Assembly: GCA_017409645.1 (NCBI GenBank)
Contig: JAFQSI010000338.1
Coordinates: 1-9,475, forward strand
Length of the DNA: 9,475 nt
Direction of reading: 5' to 3'
Source: Oscillospiraceae bacterium
GTDB taxonomy: Bacteria > Bacillota > Clostridia > Oscillospirales > Oscillospiraceae
Shown here: one piece after another, positions 1 to 7,601 of the stretch
How positions within the stretch are numbered: the stretch's first letter is position 1
Layout of the letters: each line of letters opens with the position of its first letter
Made by a program: the position numbers and the translations under genes
The notes under the pieces: generated by a model
Told to the model about the DNA's origin: nothing
What the model saw: the letters and a program-made list of their open reading frames with translations, nothing else
The model's database searches: none

Positions 1-755
1 AAATGGACGGTCCCGGCGGGACAAAGCTCCGCGGCCAGGGCCCGGATCTTCCGCTCCTCATCGCCGATGCCGGCGATCAGCAGCCGGGCATTGGGGCACG
101 CGGCCACGGTCCGGGCGAAGGCCCGGATCAGGGTGGACATGTCCTTCACGGGATCGATCCGCGCGGCGATGCCGAAGATCACATTCCCCTCGTTCCAGTC
201 CAGCCCCAGCTCCTGCAGGTAGGCCTGCCGGGTCTTGTGGGGCAGCTTTTTCGGGAAGCCGACGCCGTTGTAGATGGTGAAGATCCGTCCGCCGTCATAG
301 CCCCGAAGCTCCAGCCGCTCCTTCATGGCGTCGCTGACCGCCACCCAGCCGTCCCGGCGGCGCAGGGCGAAGCGGTTGAGCAGACCCACAGTCCGGTCCG
401 TCAGGGGCCGGGACAGGTAGTCCAGCCTGGGGTCGGAATGGACGGTGGAGATCACGGGGCAGCTGGCCCGGCCCATGAGCAATGACACCACATTGGCCCT
501 GGCCCCGTGGCAGTGGAGGATGTCGAACTCCTTGTTCCGGAGGTATTTTTTCAGATTCCGGGCAATGTGGAACAGGCTTCGCTTTTTCAGTACCCGGGTG
601 TTGATGCCCCTTTCCCGGGCCTCCTGGGCAAAGGGACCCTCGAGAAAGCAGGCCAGCTCCACCGTATGGTTCCGGCCCAGCTCCTCCAGAAGGCTGATGA
701 CATGGGTCTTCGCGCCGCCCACATCGCCTCCGGAGATCAGATGCATGATTTTCAT
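1..755 (-). CDS. GT4-family glycosyltransferase, partial (3' end beyond window)
   Basis: A retaining nucleotide-sugar glycosyltransferase of the GT-B fold, family GT4; such enzymes usually build cell-surface polysaccharide or glycolipid at the inner membrane face. The 251 codons seen start at ATG 755 (MKIMHLISGGDVGGAKTHV). The glycine-rich N-terminal loop with GGAKTHV (residues 13-19), an HCHGARAN segment (81-88), VHSD (105-108), VAVSDAMKERL (138-148), IYNGV (161-165) and the linker into the second domain GIAARIDPVKDMSTLIRAF (195-213) are all typical of GT4. The C-terminal EX7E donor-site motif should lie past the window edge. A GGGAG ribosome site (763-767) inside the end of the mreB-like gene lies 7 bases from the start, and the gap to that gene's stop is only 4 bases, so it is the last visible gene of the recD2 operon and is probably translationally coupled. 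The donor and acceptor sugars cannot be told from sequence. Confidence 0.88.
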   Translation of the reverse strand, partial: MKIMHLISGGDVGGAKTHVISLLEELGRNHTVELACFLEGPFAQEARERGINTRVLKKRSLFHIARNLKKYLRNKEFDILHCHGARANVVSLLMGRASCPVISTVHSDPRLDYLSRPLTDRTVGLLNRFALRRRDGWVAVSDAMKERLELRGYDGGRIFTIYNGVGFPKKLPHKTRQAYLQELGLDWNEGNVIFGIAARIDPVKDMSTLIRAFARTVAACPNARLLIAGIGDEERKIRALAAELCPAGTVH

Positions 756-759
756 AGGA

Positions 760-1836
760 TCACTCCCGCATGGCGCGCCTTCTGGCCAGATTGATGGGAC
801 CCTCGTGGATGGTGTGGTTGATCCAGCTGATGGACTTGCCGCAGCCGTAGACCACGCAGAAATCCGGGTCGTCGGCCATGGTGCAGGGGATGGCGGTACG
901 GTCCGCGATGAGCTGATCCATACCCCAGATCTGGCTGCCGCCGCCGGTCAGGGTGATGCCGTTGCGGGAGATATCGCCCACCAGCTCGGGGCTCGTCTCC
1001 TCCAGCACATGGAGGACCTCGTCGGTGATCTGACGGGCGGGACGGCGCAGGACCTCAAATATCTCCGAGGAGAACAGCTCGATGGTCCTGGGCAGGCCGG
1101 TCTTGGCGTCCCGGCCCTTGACGGTCATGGAGATATCCTCCGGACGGGGCCAGACGCAGCCGATCTGGATCTTGATTTCCTCGGCGGTGACCTGTCCGAT
1201 GACCACGCCGTGCTTGCGGCGGACATGGCGGGCGATGGCCTCGTCGAAGGCGTCGCCTGCGGCCTCCACGGAGGAGGAATTGGCCACGCCGTTCAGGCTC
1301 AGCACCGCGATGTCCGTGGTGCCGCCGCCCACGTCCACGACCATGTGGCCGTTGGCCTCCTCGATGGGCAGATTGGCGCCCAGGGCCGCGGCCAGGGGCT
1401 CCTCGATCAGATACACGCGCCGGGCGCCGGCCTCGATGGCGGCGTTGATGACGGTGCGCTCCTCGACCTCCGTGACGCCGGAGGGAACGCAGATGACCAC
1501 ACGGGGCTTGGGATTGAAGACGGAGGACTTGATGGCCCGGCGGAACAGATGCTGCAGCATCTGGACCGTCATCTCATGGTCGGAGATGACACCGTCCTTC
1601 AGGGGCCGCATGGCCACCACGTTGCCGGGGGTGCGGCCCATCATGTTCCGGGCGTCGGCGCCCACCTGCAGGATCTTGCCGGTGTTCTTGTCCACCGCCA
1701 CCACGCTGGGCTCCCGGACCACCACGCCCTTGCCCTCGACATAGATCAGGACATTGGAGGTACCCAGGTCCACGCCCAGGTCGCTGGTGAAGAAATTGAA
1801 ATTGAGATTACGGATTTTTTTAAAGCTGAATGCCAT
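760..1836 (-). CDS. mreB: MreB-like rod-shape-determining actin homologue (MreB/Mbl)
   Basis: A bacterial actin that forms membrane-bound filaments and steers the elongation machinery for side-wall peptidoglycan. The 358-aa product has the actin ATPase motifs in order: phosphate-1 loop DLGVDLGTSN (19-28), EEPLAAALG (145-153), phosphate-2 VVDVGGGTTDIAV (166-178) and the adenosine loop LTGGGSQIWGM (296-306). ATG 1836 was chosen because MAFSFKK leads into the MreB N-terminus and has AGGTG (1842-1846) 5 bases upstream. The open frame continues to 1929, but that extra part lies inside comF. About 18 residues precede the usual DLGVDLGT start. They are rich in Phe, Lys and Asn (FSFKKIRNLNFNFF) and may be an amphipathic membrane anchor. 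There is no mreC or mreD next to it. The gene sits between comF and a glycosyltransferase, so it may be a paralogue (Mbl/MreBH-like) and not the main mreB. Confidence 0.93.
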   Translation of the reverse strand: MAFSFKKIRNLNFNFFTSDLGVDLGTSNVLIYVEGKGVVVREPSVVAVDKNTGKILQVGADARNMMGRTPGNVVAMRPLKDGVISDHEMTVQMLQHLFRRAIKSSVFNPKPRVVICVPSGVTEVEERTVINAAIEAGARRVYLIEEPLAAALGANLPIEEANGHMVVDVGGGTTDIAVLSLNGVANSSSVEAAGDAFDEAIARHVRRKHGVVIGQVTAEEIKIQIGCVWPRPEDISMTVKGRDAKTGLPRTIELFSSEIFEVLRRPARQITDEVLHVLEETSPELVGDISRNGITLTGGGSQIWGMDQLIADRTAIPCTMADDPDFCVVYGCGKSISWINHTIHEGPINLARRRAMRE

Positions 1837-1841
1837 GGTAA

Positions 1842-1846
1842 CACCT
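1842..1846 (-). promoter_or_regulatory. Ribosome binding site that fixes the mreB start
   Basis: AGGTG on the minus strand lies 5 bases before ATG 1836 and overlaps the comF TAG stop (1845-1847). It supports the short start over the in-frame ATG at 1929, which lies deep inside comF. Confidence 0.65.
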
Positions 1847-2498
1847 ACTTGCTCGATGTGGTTGAAGCCGCTGCAACGGCTGCGAAAATGACTTCCTCCG
1901 CCCCTGCCGTCAGCAGGACGCGGGCACATTCCGAGGCCGTGGCCCCGGTGGTGACGATATCGTCCAGCAGAAGCACCCGCTTCCCGCGCAGCAGCTCCGG
2001 CCGGACGGCTCTGTATGCGCCAAGCACATTGGCCCGGCGTTCTGCGGAAGTTTTCAGGCCGGAATTGGCCCGATTGTTCCGAATCTTTTCCAATAATCCT
2101 TCTGCGCTGATCCCAAGCTCCGGGCTCACCGCCTTCGCCAGAAGCTCCACCTGGTCGAAGCCCCGCCGGCGCAGCCGCTGACGGCTCACCGGCACCCAGG
2201 TGACGATGTCCGCCTCCGGCAGATCCCGGAGGATCCGCATGGCCATCAGCCGGCCGTAGGCGGCGGCATAATGGCGGGCGCTGCCGAATTTGTAGCGGTG
2301 CAGGCTCTTGCGGACCTGGCCCTCATAGCGCCATACGGCGGTCAGATCCGCCACATGGGGCACCTTCTTTTTGCCGTAGTGGTACTCAGGCTGATCCGTC
2401 CGGCAGCGGCGGCACAGGTCCGTCTCCTCCTTCGCCAGGAGATCCCGGCAGAGGATGCATTTCCTGGGGAACAGCCACTCCAAAGCTCTGCGGATCAT
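1845..2498 (-). CDS. comF: ComF family protein (phosphoribosyltransferase-like, zinc finger)
   Basis: A 217-aa ComF/GntX-family protein. In naturally transformable bacteria ComF acts in the cytoplasm during uptake of single-stranded DNA, but the family is also common in species with no known competence, where its role is unclear. An N-terminal four-cysteine zinc site is visible (Cys14, Cys17, Cys29, Cys32). It is followed by VPVSRQRLRRRGFDQ (102-116) and the type I phosphoribosyltransferase PRPP loop VLLLDDIVTTGATASE (175-190). In the motif that usually reads QSGL before ERRxNV, this protein has NSGL (145-148). ATG 2498 overlaps the recD2 stop by 4 bases (ATGA), and the stop is 8 bases from mreB. 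Position directly after a DNA helicase fits a DNA-processing role. No other competence gene is present in the window. Confidence 0.92.
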   Translation of the reverse strand: MIRRALEWLFPRKCILCRDLLAKEETDLCRRCRTDQPEYHYGKKKVPHVADLTAVWRYEGQVRKSLHRYKFGSARHYAAAYGRLMAMRILRDLPEADIVTWVPVSRQRLRRRGFDQVELLAKAVSPELGISAEGLLEKIRNNRANSGLKTSAERRANVLGAYRAVRPELLRGKRVLLLDDIVTTGATASECARVLLTAGAEEVIFAAVAAASTTSSK

Positions 2499-4708
2499 GC
2501 GCCGCCCTTTCCCTGGAGCCGCAGCTTCAGGCCGGAGTAGCGGCGGCTGCGCTTGGCGTTGTTCGTCATGGTGACGACCACCTCTTCCCTGCCGGCGATG
2601 ATCAGCAGCTCCCTGGCTCTGGTGACGGCGGTGTAGAGGACGCTGCGGCTGAGCAGATACGGCGAACCATTCCAGGCCGCCAGAATCACCGCCCGGTACT
2701 CGCTGCCCTGGCTCTTATGCACCGTCATGGCATAGGCCAGCTCCAGCTCAGTCAACTGTGAGAAATCGTACTCCGCCTCCCGGTCGTCGAAGACCACCGT
2801 GACCGTCTCGGCCTTCGGGTCGATGGCGGTGATGGAGCCGATGTCTCCGTTGAAGACGCCCGCGCCCACGGCGCTGCCGTCGGTCTTCCTCCACAGTATA
2901 TCATAATTGTTGCGGATTTGCATCACCCGATCGCCCTCCCGGAAGGAAAAATCCCCGTGCTGGCGCTCTTTTTTCGTGGGAGCGGGCGGGTTGAGGACCT
3001 TCTGCAGGAGCTTGTTGAGGTAAATGGTGCCCGTGGGACCCTTGCGGGTGGGGCTGAGGACCTGGATCTGGTCGGCCGGGATACCCATGTTCTGGGGCAG
3101 CCGGGTGCTGCACAGGTCGCAGATCAGCTGGGTCAGGGCCTCCTCGGAATTCCTTCTCATGAAGAAGAAGTCCCTGTCCACCCGCCGCAGCTCCGGCAGC
3201 TCGCCGGAGTTGATCCGGTGGGCGTTCATGACGATCAGGCTCTCCCTGGCCTGCCGGAAGATGTCCGTCAGCCGGACCGTGGGCAGCATATTGCTGCGCA
3301 GCATGTCTCCGAAGGGGAAGCCGGGGCCCACCGGCGGAAGCTGATCCGGGTCGCCCACCAGGATCAGGCGCTTGTTCAGGGGGACGGCCTGCAAAAGGCT
3401 GTAAAGCAGCTGCACGTCCACCATACTCATCTCATCGACGATGACCGCGTCAGCCTTCAGGGGCTGATCCGCGTCCCGTGAAAAGACCATCCGGCCCGTA
3501 TTCGGGTCGATCCCCGCCTCCAGGAGCCGGTGGATGGTGCTGGCCTCCTCGCCGGTGACCTCCGTCAGCCGCTTGGCGGCTCTTCCGGTGGGCGCGGCCA
3601 GGACGCATTTGAGCTGCATATGTCCCAGCAGGGATAAAATGCCGTTGACGATGGTGGTCTTGCCGGTGCCGGGGCCGCCGGTGATCAGCAGCACGCCGGT
3701 GCTGGCAGCGGAGCGGATGGCGCTTCGCTGCTGGTCGGAGTATCGCACGGCGCTCTCCGATTCCACCTTCGCCATCAGCCGGTCCAGGTTCTCCGGCTCC
3801 GGATGGGGCCACTGGGCCATTTTCAGCAGATGCAGGGCGCTGCCCACCTCCGCCTCATGGATCTGGGGCAGGTAGACCACGTCGATATCCGCCAGATTCT
3901 GGCAGACCAGCCGCTCCCCCTCCCGGAGCCGGGTGATGCCCGTCTCGGCGGCCTCCAGCTCCACGCTCAGCAGCTGGGCCGTGGCAGCCGCCAGCTTGGC
4001 CCGGGGCAGGAAGGTGTGGCCCCCCTGAAGATTGTAGCTCAGCTCAAACAGGACGCCGGCCTCGATGCGTCTGGGGTCATCCGCCGCCACGCCCAGCTCG
4101 ATGGCGAACCGGTCCACCGCATGGAAGGGGGCGTCCAGCCCCTCGTCCATCAGCAGATACGGATCATCGTACAGCAGCTCCACCGTCTGTTCGCCGTAGA
4201 GCTTGTAGGTCCGGACGCCCAGCTCCGTGGGCAGCTGGTGGAGGGCAAAGAATTCCATCAGCTGGCGCATCCCCGCCTGACGGCGGAATTCCTCGCCGAA
4301 CAGCCGGGCCTTCTCCTTTGAGATGCCCGGAACGAGGGCCAGCTTTTCCGGCTCCCGCTCCAGCACCAGCAGGGTCTGCTCGCCAAAATATTCCACGATC
4401 CGGGCCGCCATCACCGGGCCGATGCCCTTGATGGCCCGGCTGCTGAGATAGCTCTGGATCTCCAGGGCCGTCTGGGGCAGAAGCCGCTCCAGAAATTCGG
4501 CCTCGAACTGCCTGCCGAAATTCGAGTGATTGCTCCATTTTCCCGTGACCATCAGCCGCTCGCCCACCACGGGCATGGGGATGGTGCCCACCACCGTGAC
4601 GGTGACGCCGCCGCCGCAGTTCAGCCGCAGCACCGCATAGCCGTTGTCGTAATTCTGATAGACCACTGCCGCCACGGCGCCCTGCAGGATCTCCAATTCT
4701 TCGTTCAA
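2495..4708 (-). CDS. recD2: RecD2-type ATP-dependent DNA helicase (SF1B)
   Basis: A 5'-3' superfamily 1B helicase of the RecD2 type found in bacteria without RecBC, linked to repair, mismatch correction and fork stability. The 737 aa match the family length (about 715-800). An N-terminal OB-like region (about 1-75) is followed by helix-hairpin-helix segments (IKGIGPVMAARIVEYFG, 93-109; LVPGISKEKA, 125-134). The motor follows: Walker A GGPGTGKTT (344-352), Walker B VIVDEMSMVD (422-431), motif III VGDPDQLPPVGPG (451-463), motif V TVHKSQGSEY (662-671) and motif VI LYTAVTRARELL (691-702). The start is TTG at 4708, with GGGAG (4718-4722) 9 bases upstream. I see no in-frame ATG or GTG with a better site, and the residues after TTG match the family start. 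It is the first gene of the operon. Confidence 0.95.
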   Translation of the reverse strand: MNEELEILQGAVAAVVYQNYDNGYAVLRLNCGGGVTVTVVGTIPMPVVGERLMVTGKWSNHSNFGRQFEAEFLERLLPQTALEIQSYLSSRAIKGIGPVMAARIVEYFGEQTLLVLEREPEKLALVPGISKEKARLFGEEFRRQAGMRQLMEFFALHQLPTELGVRTYKLYGEQTVELLYDDPYLLMDEGLDAPFHAVDRFAIELGVAADDPRRIEAGVLFELSYNLQGGHTFLPRAKLAAATAQLLSVELEAAETGITRLREGERLVCQNLADIDVVYLPQIHEAEVGSALHLLKMAQWPHPEPENLDRLMAKVESESAVRYSDQQRSAIRSAASTGVLLITGGPGTGKTTIVNGILSLLGHMQLKCVLAAPTGRAAKRLTEVTGEEASTIHRLLEAGIDPNTGRMVFSRDADQPLKADAVIVDEMSMVDVQLLYSLLQAVPLNKRLILVGDPDQLPPVGPGFPFGDMLRSNMLPTVRLTDIFRQARESLIVMNAHRINSGELPELRRVDRDFFFMRRNSEEALTQLICDLCSTRLPQNMGIPADQIQVLSPTRKGPTGTIYLNKLLQKVLNPPAPTKKERQHGDFSFREGDRVMQIRNNYDILWRKTDGSAVGAGVFNGDIGSITAIDPKAETVTVVFDDREAEYDFSQLTELELAYAMTVHKSQGSEYRAVILAAWNGSPYLLSRSVLYTAVTRARELLIIAGREEVVVTMTNNAKRSRRYSGLKLRLQGKGGA

Positions 4709-4717
4709 ATCGTCTCT

Positions 4718-4722
4718 CTCCC
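4718..4722 (-). promoter_or_regulatory. Ribosome binding site for the TTG start of recD2
   Basis: GGGAG within a purine-rich GGGAGAGAGACG stretch lies 9 bases before TTG 4708 and is the only good ribosome site near the beginning of this frame. An ATG at 4724 is in a different frame and precedes this site. Confidence 0.6.
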
Positions 4723-4758
4723 ATCCAAGGGGGATATCATCCCATTTTCGTACCGTAC

Positions 4759-4787
4759 ATTATAGCATATAACCACCTGAACGGGAA
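4759..4787 (-). promoter_or_regulatory. Extended -10 promoter of the recD2-comF-mreB-GT operon
   Basis: On the minus strand the sequence reads TATGCTATAAT: a perfect TATAAT (4764 down to 4759) with TGn immediately upstream (4767-4765). Seventeen bases further up is only TTCCCG (4787-4782), a poor -35. The extended -10 probably makes up for it. Transcription would start near 4752, giving a leader of roughly 45 bases before the TTG start. It lies just downstream of the terminator of the preceding gene, as expected for a new transcription unit. Confidence 0.72.
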
Positions 4788-4798
4788 GTGGTTTTTAC

Positions 4799-4830
4799 AA
4801 AAAAAGACTGCCGTCCGAAGACGGCAGTCT
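4799..4830 (-). terminator. Rho-independent terminator of the P-type ATPase gene
   Basis: A perfect 11-bp stem (4805-4815 with 4820-4830) closes a four-base loop that reads UUCG on the minus strand. It is followed by a run of seven T on that strand (4805-4799). It begins 17 bases after the ATPase stop (4848). The plus strand has no T tract after the hairpin, so it works in one direction only. Confidence 0.95.
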
Positions 4831-4847
4831 CAGAAAGAAACCCAGGA

Positions 4848-7520
4848 TCACTTGGCGAGCCTGCGCTGGAAGAACTTGACCGTCTCCACAACGGGGATGA
4901 CCAGGAAGGCCAGACCCATGGCGATGGCGTACTCATCCAGGCCGATGGGCATAAAGCCGAAGGCATCGGCCAGGAAGGGGACCTCCAGCAGCAGCGTGGT
5001 CAGGACCAGGGAACCGATCATGGCGGCCCACAGGATCTTGTTCTGGCTCTTCAGGGAGAAGACGGACTTGCGCTGGGAGCGCAGGTTAAAGGAGTGGAAG
5101 ATCTCACACATGGACATGGTCAGGAAGGCCATGGTCATGCCGTGTTCGGACACACCGGCGGCGCGCAGCGCAGCAAAGGAGCCGATCTCGGGGTCCATCA
5201 GGCTGCCGATCAGGTAGGAGGCGATGGTGATCACGGTGACCAGGATGCCCTGGTAGGCGATGTCGCCGAACAGGCCGCCGGCGAAGATGCCCTCACGGGA
5301 ATCACGGGGAGGACGCTGCATGGTGTCGGGCTCGGCCTCCTCCATGCCCAGCGCCAGGGCGGGGAAGCAGTCGGTGACCAGGTTGATGAACAGCAGGTGG
5401 ACGGGATTGAGCAGGGTGAAGCCCATCAGGGTGGAGCAGAAGACGCCCAGGACCTCGGACATGTTGGAGGCCAGCAGGAACTGGATGGCCTTGCGGATGT
5501 TGTCGTAGATCCGGCGGCCCTCGCCCACGGCGGCGACGATGGTGGCGAAGTTGTCATCGGCCAGGACCATATCGGCCACGTTCTTGGTGACGTCGGTGCC
5601 GGTGATGCCCATGCCCACGCCGATGTCGGCGGACTTGATGGAGGGGGCGTCGTTGACGCCGTCGCCGGTCATGGCAGCAATGGCGTCGTTGGCCTTCCAG
5701 GCATTGACGACCTTGACCTTATGCTCGGGCTGGACGCGGGCGTAGACGCCGTACTTCTTCACGGCCTCGGGCAGCTCAGACTCGGGGATCTTGTCCAGCT
5801 CAGCGCCGGTGATGGCCTGGGATGCATCCGTGATGATGCCCAGCTCCTTGGCGATGGCAACGGCGGTGTCCTTGTGGTCGCCGGTGATCATGACGGCCCG
5901 GATGCCGGCGGAGCGGCACTCCTCGATGGCGGCCCTGACCTCGGGACGGACGGGATCGATCATGCCGGTCAGACCCAGGAAGACCAGCTCCTGCTCCAGG
6001 AACGCGGGCTCATTGCTCTCGGGTCTGGCGGACCAGTCCCGCTTGGCGGTGGCCAGCACACGCAGGGCCCGGTCGGCCATGGCCTTGTTGGCGGCCATGA
6101 TCTCGGCGCGCTTATGCTCGGTCATGGGCTTGCACGCGCCGTTTTCATAATAGTATGCACAGCGGGCCAGGACCACGTCGGGGCCGCCCTTGGTATACTG
6201 GACGTAGGAGCCGCCCAGATCGTGGATGGTGGACATCATCTTGCGGCCGGAGTCGAAGGGGGCCTCGTCCACGCGGGGGGTGGCCTTCTCCAGGTCCTGC
6301 TTCTTCAGGCCCAGGGAGCAGGCGAAGTTGACCAGGGCGCACTCGGTGGGCTCGCCCTCGGCCTGGTCACTGTCGTTCAGGCTGGCGTCAGAGCAGAGGG
6401 CCATGGCAGTGGCCACCAGCTCCGTCTCGCCCACATGATCCACAACGGTCATCTTGTTCTGGGTCAGGGTGCCGGTCTTGTCGGAGCAGATGACCTGGGT
6501 GCAGCCCAGAGTCTCGACGGCGGTCAGGCGGCGGATGACGGCGTTTCGCTGGGACATCTTGGTCACGCCGATGGACAGCACCACGGTGACGACGGTGGCC
6601 AGACCCTCAGGAATGGCGGCAACAGCCAGGGAAACGGCGACCATGAAGGTCTCGAGGATGACGGTCAGGGTATGGCCGGGGACGCTCAGCTCACCGCGGG
6701 CCATGAACAGGTTGAAGGCGAAGATGAACACGCAGATGCCCAGAACCAGCTTGCTCAGCAGACTGCCCAGCTCGTCGAGCTTGCGCTGCAGGGGGGTCTG
6801 CTCCTCCTTGGTGGCAGCCAGGGCGCCGGCGATCTTGCCCATCTCGGTGTCCATGCCGGTGCCGGTGATGACGGCCTTGCCGCGGCCGTAGACCACGGTG
6901 GAGCCCATGTAGCACATGTTCTTCCGGTCGCCCAGGGGGACCTCGTCCTGACCCTCGGCAACGCCCAGGGCCTCGAGCATCTTGTTGACGGGGACGGACT
7001 CGCCGGTCAGGGCGGCCTCCTCGATCTTCAGGGAAGCATTCTCAATGATACGGCCGTCGGCGGGGACTGCGTCGCCGGCCTCCAGCAGGACCACGTCGCC
7101 GGGGACCAGCTCATCGGAGTGCAGGACCGTCATTTTGCCGTCCCGCATGACCTTACAGGTCGCCGCTGTCATGGTTTGCAGGGCTTCGATGGCAGCCTCG
7201 GCCTTGCTCTCCTGGAAGACGCCCAGGATGGCGTTGAGCAGGACGACGGCCAGGATGATTATGACCTCGGCCCACTCATTCTCCCCTGCCAGCATGCCGG
7301 TGGCGGCAGACACGGCGGCGGCGATCATCAGGATGATCAGCATGGGGTCCTTCAGCTGCTCCAGGAACCGCTGCAGCAGCGTCGGCTTTTCGGCTTCCTT
7401 CAGCTTGTTGGGACCGTACTTTTCCAGACGTTCCTTCGCCTGGGCCGAGGACAAGCCCTCAGGGCCCACGCCGAGTCCGCGGAGTACCTCTTCAGCGGAC
7501 TGGGTATAGGTTTTCTTCAT
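4848..7520 (-). CDS. P2-type cation-transporting ATPase (Ca2+ and/or Mn2+ pump)
   Basis: An 890-aa membrane pump of the SERCA/PMCA-like P-type ATPase group that uses ATP to move Ca2+ or Mn2+ out of the cytoplasm. Visible in order: cation_ATPase N-terminal domain (about 5-60), M1-M2, actuator loop LTGESVPVNK (171-180), M4 AAIPEGLA (301-308), phosphorylation site CSDKTGTLTQNK with Asp347, nucleotide-domain KGGPD (444-448), MITGDH (544-549), MTGDGVNDAPS (617-627), M5 ASNMSEV with Asn686 and Glu689, M6 NLVTDCFPALALG with Asn713, Thr716 and Asp717, then the C-terminal helices. ATG 7520 was chosen because AAAGGAG lies 8 bases upstream. The frame extends to an ATG at 7577, but that lies in the terminator hairpin of the leader. 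It has its own promoter, riboswitch-like leader and terminator, so it is a single-gene unit. The ion is not proven; the leader points to Mn2+. Confidence 0.95.
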   Translation of the reverse strand: MKKTYTQSAEEVLRGLGVGPEGLSSAQAKERLEKYGPNKLKEAEKPTLLQRFLEQLKDPMLIILMIAAAVSAATGMLAGENEWAEVIIILAVVLLNAILGVFQESKAEAAIEALQTMTAATCKVMRDGKMTVLHSDELVPGDVVLLEAGDAVPADGRIIENASLKIEEAALTGESVPVNKMLEALGVAEGQDEVPLGDRKNMCYMGSTVVYGRGKAVITGTGMDTEMGKIAGALAATKEEQTPLQRKLDELGSLLSKLVLGICVFIFAFNLFMARGELSVPGHTLTVILETFMVAVSLAVAAIPEGLATVVTVVLSIGVTKMSQRNAVIRRLTAVETLGCTQVICSDKTGTLTQNKMTVVDHVGETELVATAMALCSDASLNDSDQAEGEPTECALVNFACSLGLKKQDLEKATPRVDEAPFDSGRKMMSTIHDLGGSYVQYTKGGPDVVLARCAYYYENGACKPMTEHKRAEIMAANKAMADRALRVLATAKRDWSARPESNEPAFLEQELVFLGLTGMIDPVRPEVRAAIEECRSAGIRAVMITGDHKDTAVAIAKELGIITDASQAITGAELDKIPESELPEAVKKYGVYARVQPEHKVKVVNAWKANDAIAAMTGDGVNDAPSIKSADIGVGMGITGTDVTKNVADMVLADDNFATIVAAVGEGRRIYDNIRKAIQFLLASNMSEVLGVFCSTLMGFTLLNPVHLLFINLVTDCFPALALGMEEAEPDTMQRPPRDSREGIFAGGLFGDIAYQGILVTVITIASYLIGSLMDPEIGSFAALRAAGVSEHGMTMAFLTMSMCEIFHSFNLRSQRKSVFSLKSQNKILWAAMIGSLVLTTLLLEVPFLADAFGFMPIGLDEYAIAMGLAFLVIPVVETVKFFQRRLAK

Positions 7521-7528
7521 GCGTGTTT

Positions 7529-7535
7529 CTCCTTT
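7529..7535 (-). promoter_or_regulatory. Ribosome binding site that fixes the ATPase start
   Basis: AAAGGAG on the minus strand, 8 bases before ATG 7520. It lies downstream of the conditional terminator, so it is transcribed only if that terminator is bypassed. Confidence 0.8.
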
Positions 7536-7557
7536 GCTTAAAATAATGATACATATT

Positions 7558-7601
7558 AAAAAGAGACTCATGCACAACCGGCAGGATTGTGCATGAGTCT
7601 C
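7558..7601 (-). terminator. Conditional intrinsic terminator in the ATPase leader
   Basis: A perfect 15-bp inverted repeat (7563-7577 with 7587-7601) has a 9-base loop and is followed on the minus strand by five T (7562-7558). It lies upstream of the ATPase ribosome site and start codon, where an unconditional terminator would silence the gene. Its first arm includes GAGACUCAU, which is also the 3' end of the riboswitch-like aptamer. This is the layout of a transcription-attenuation switch. Confidence 0.88.

Noticed and set aside
1837..1929. A 31-residue N-terminal extension of MreB starting at ATG 1929.
   Set aside because: It lies inside the comF coding region in another frame and is Arg/Gly/Ser-rich and unlike MreB. 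ATG 1836 has its own ribosome site.
445..2181. A 578-codon open frame on the plus strand across the GT, mreB and comF genes.
   Set aside because: It crosses three well-supported minus-strand genes, has low-complexity Gly/Asp/His-rich content and matches no family. It is a shadow of the real genes.
4771..4797. A short inverted repeat AACCAC/GTGGTT followed by T residues on the plus strand, resembling a terminator.
   Set aside because: The stem is only 6 bp with an 11-base loop, and there is no plus-strand gene upstream that needs termination. It overlaps the region just upstream of the recD2 promoter.
4788..7541. A 917-codon open frame on the plus strand, antisense to almost the whole P-type ATPase gene.
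   Set aside because: Its product is dominated by Gly, Asp, Gln, His and Ala with no recognisable domain or membrane segments. It lacks a good ribosome site and runs through the terminator and ATPase start. Such frames arise from GC-rich codon use on the opposite strand.
7521..7577. A 19-residue N-terminal extension of the ATPase starting at ATG 7577.
   Set aside because: The extra codons lie in the terminator hairpin and its U tract and have no ribosome site. AAAGGAG before ATG 7520 gives a better start, and homologues begin with the MKKTY-like region.
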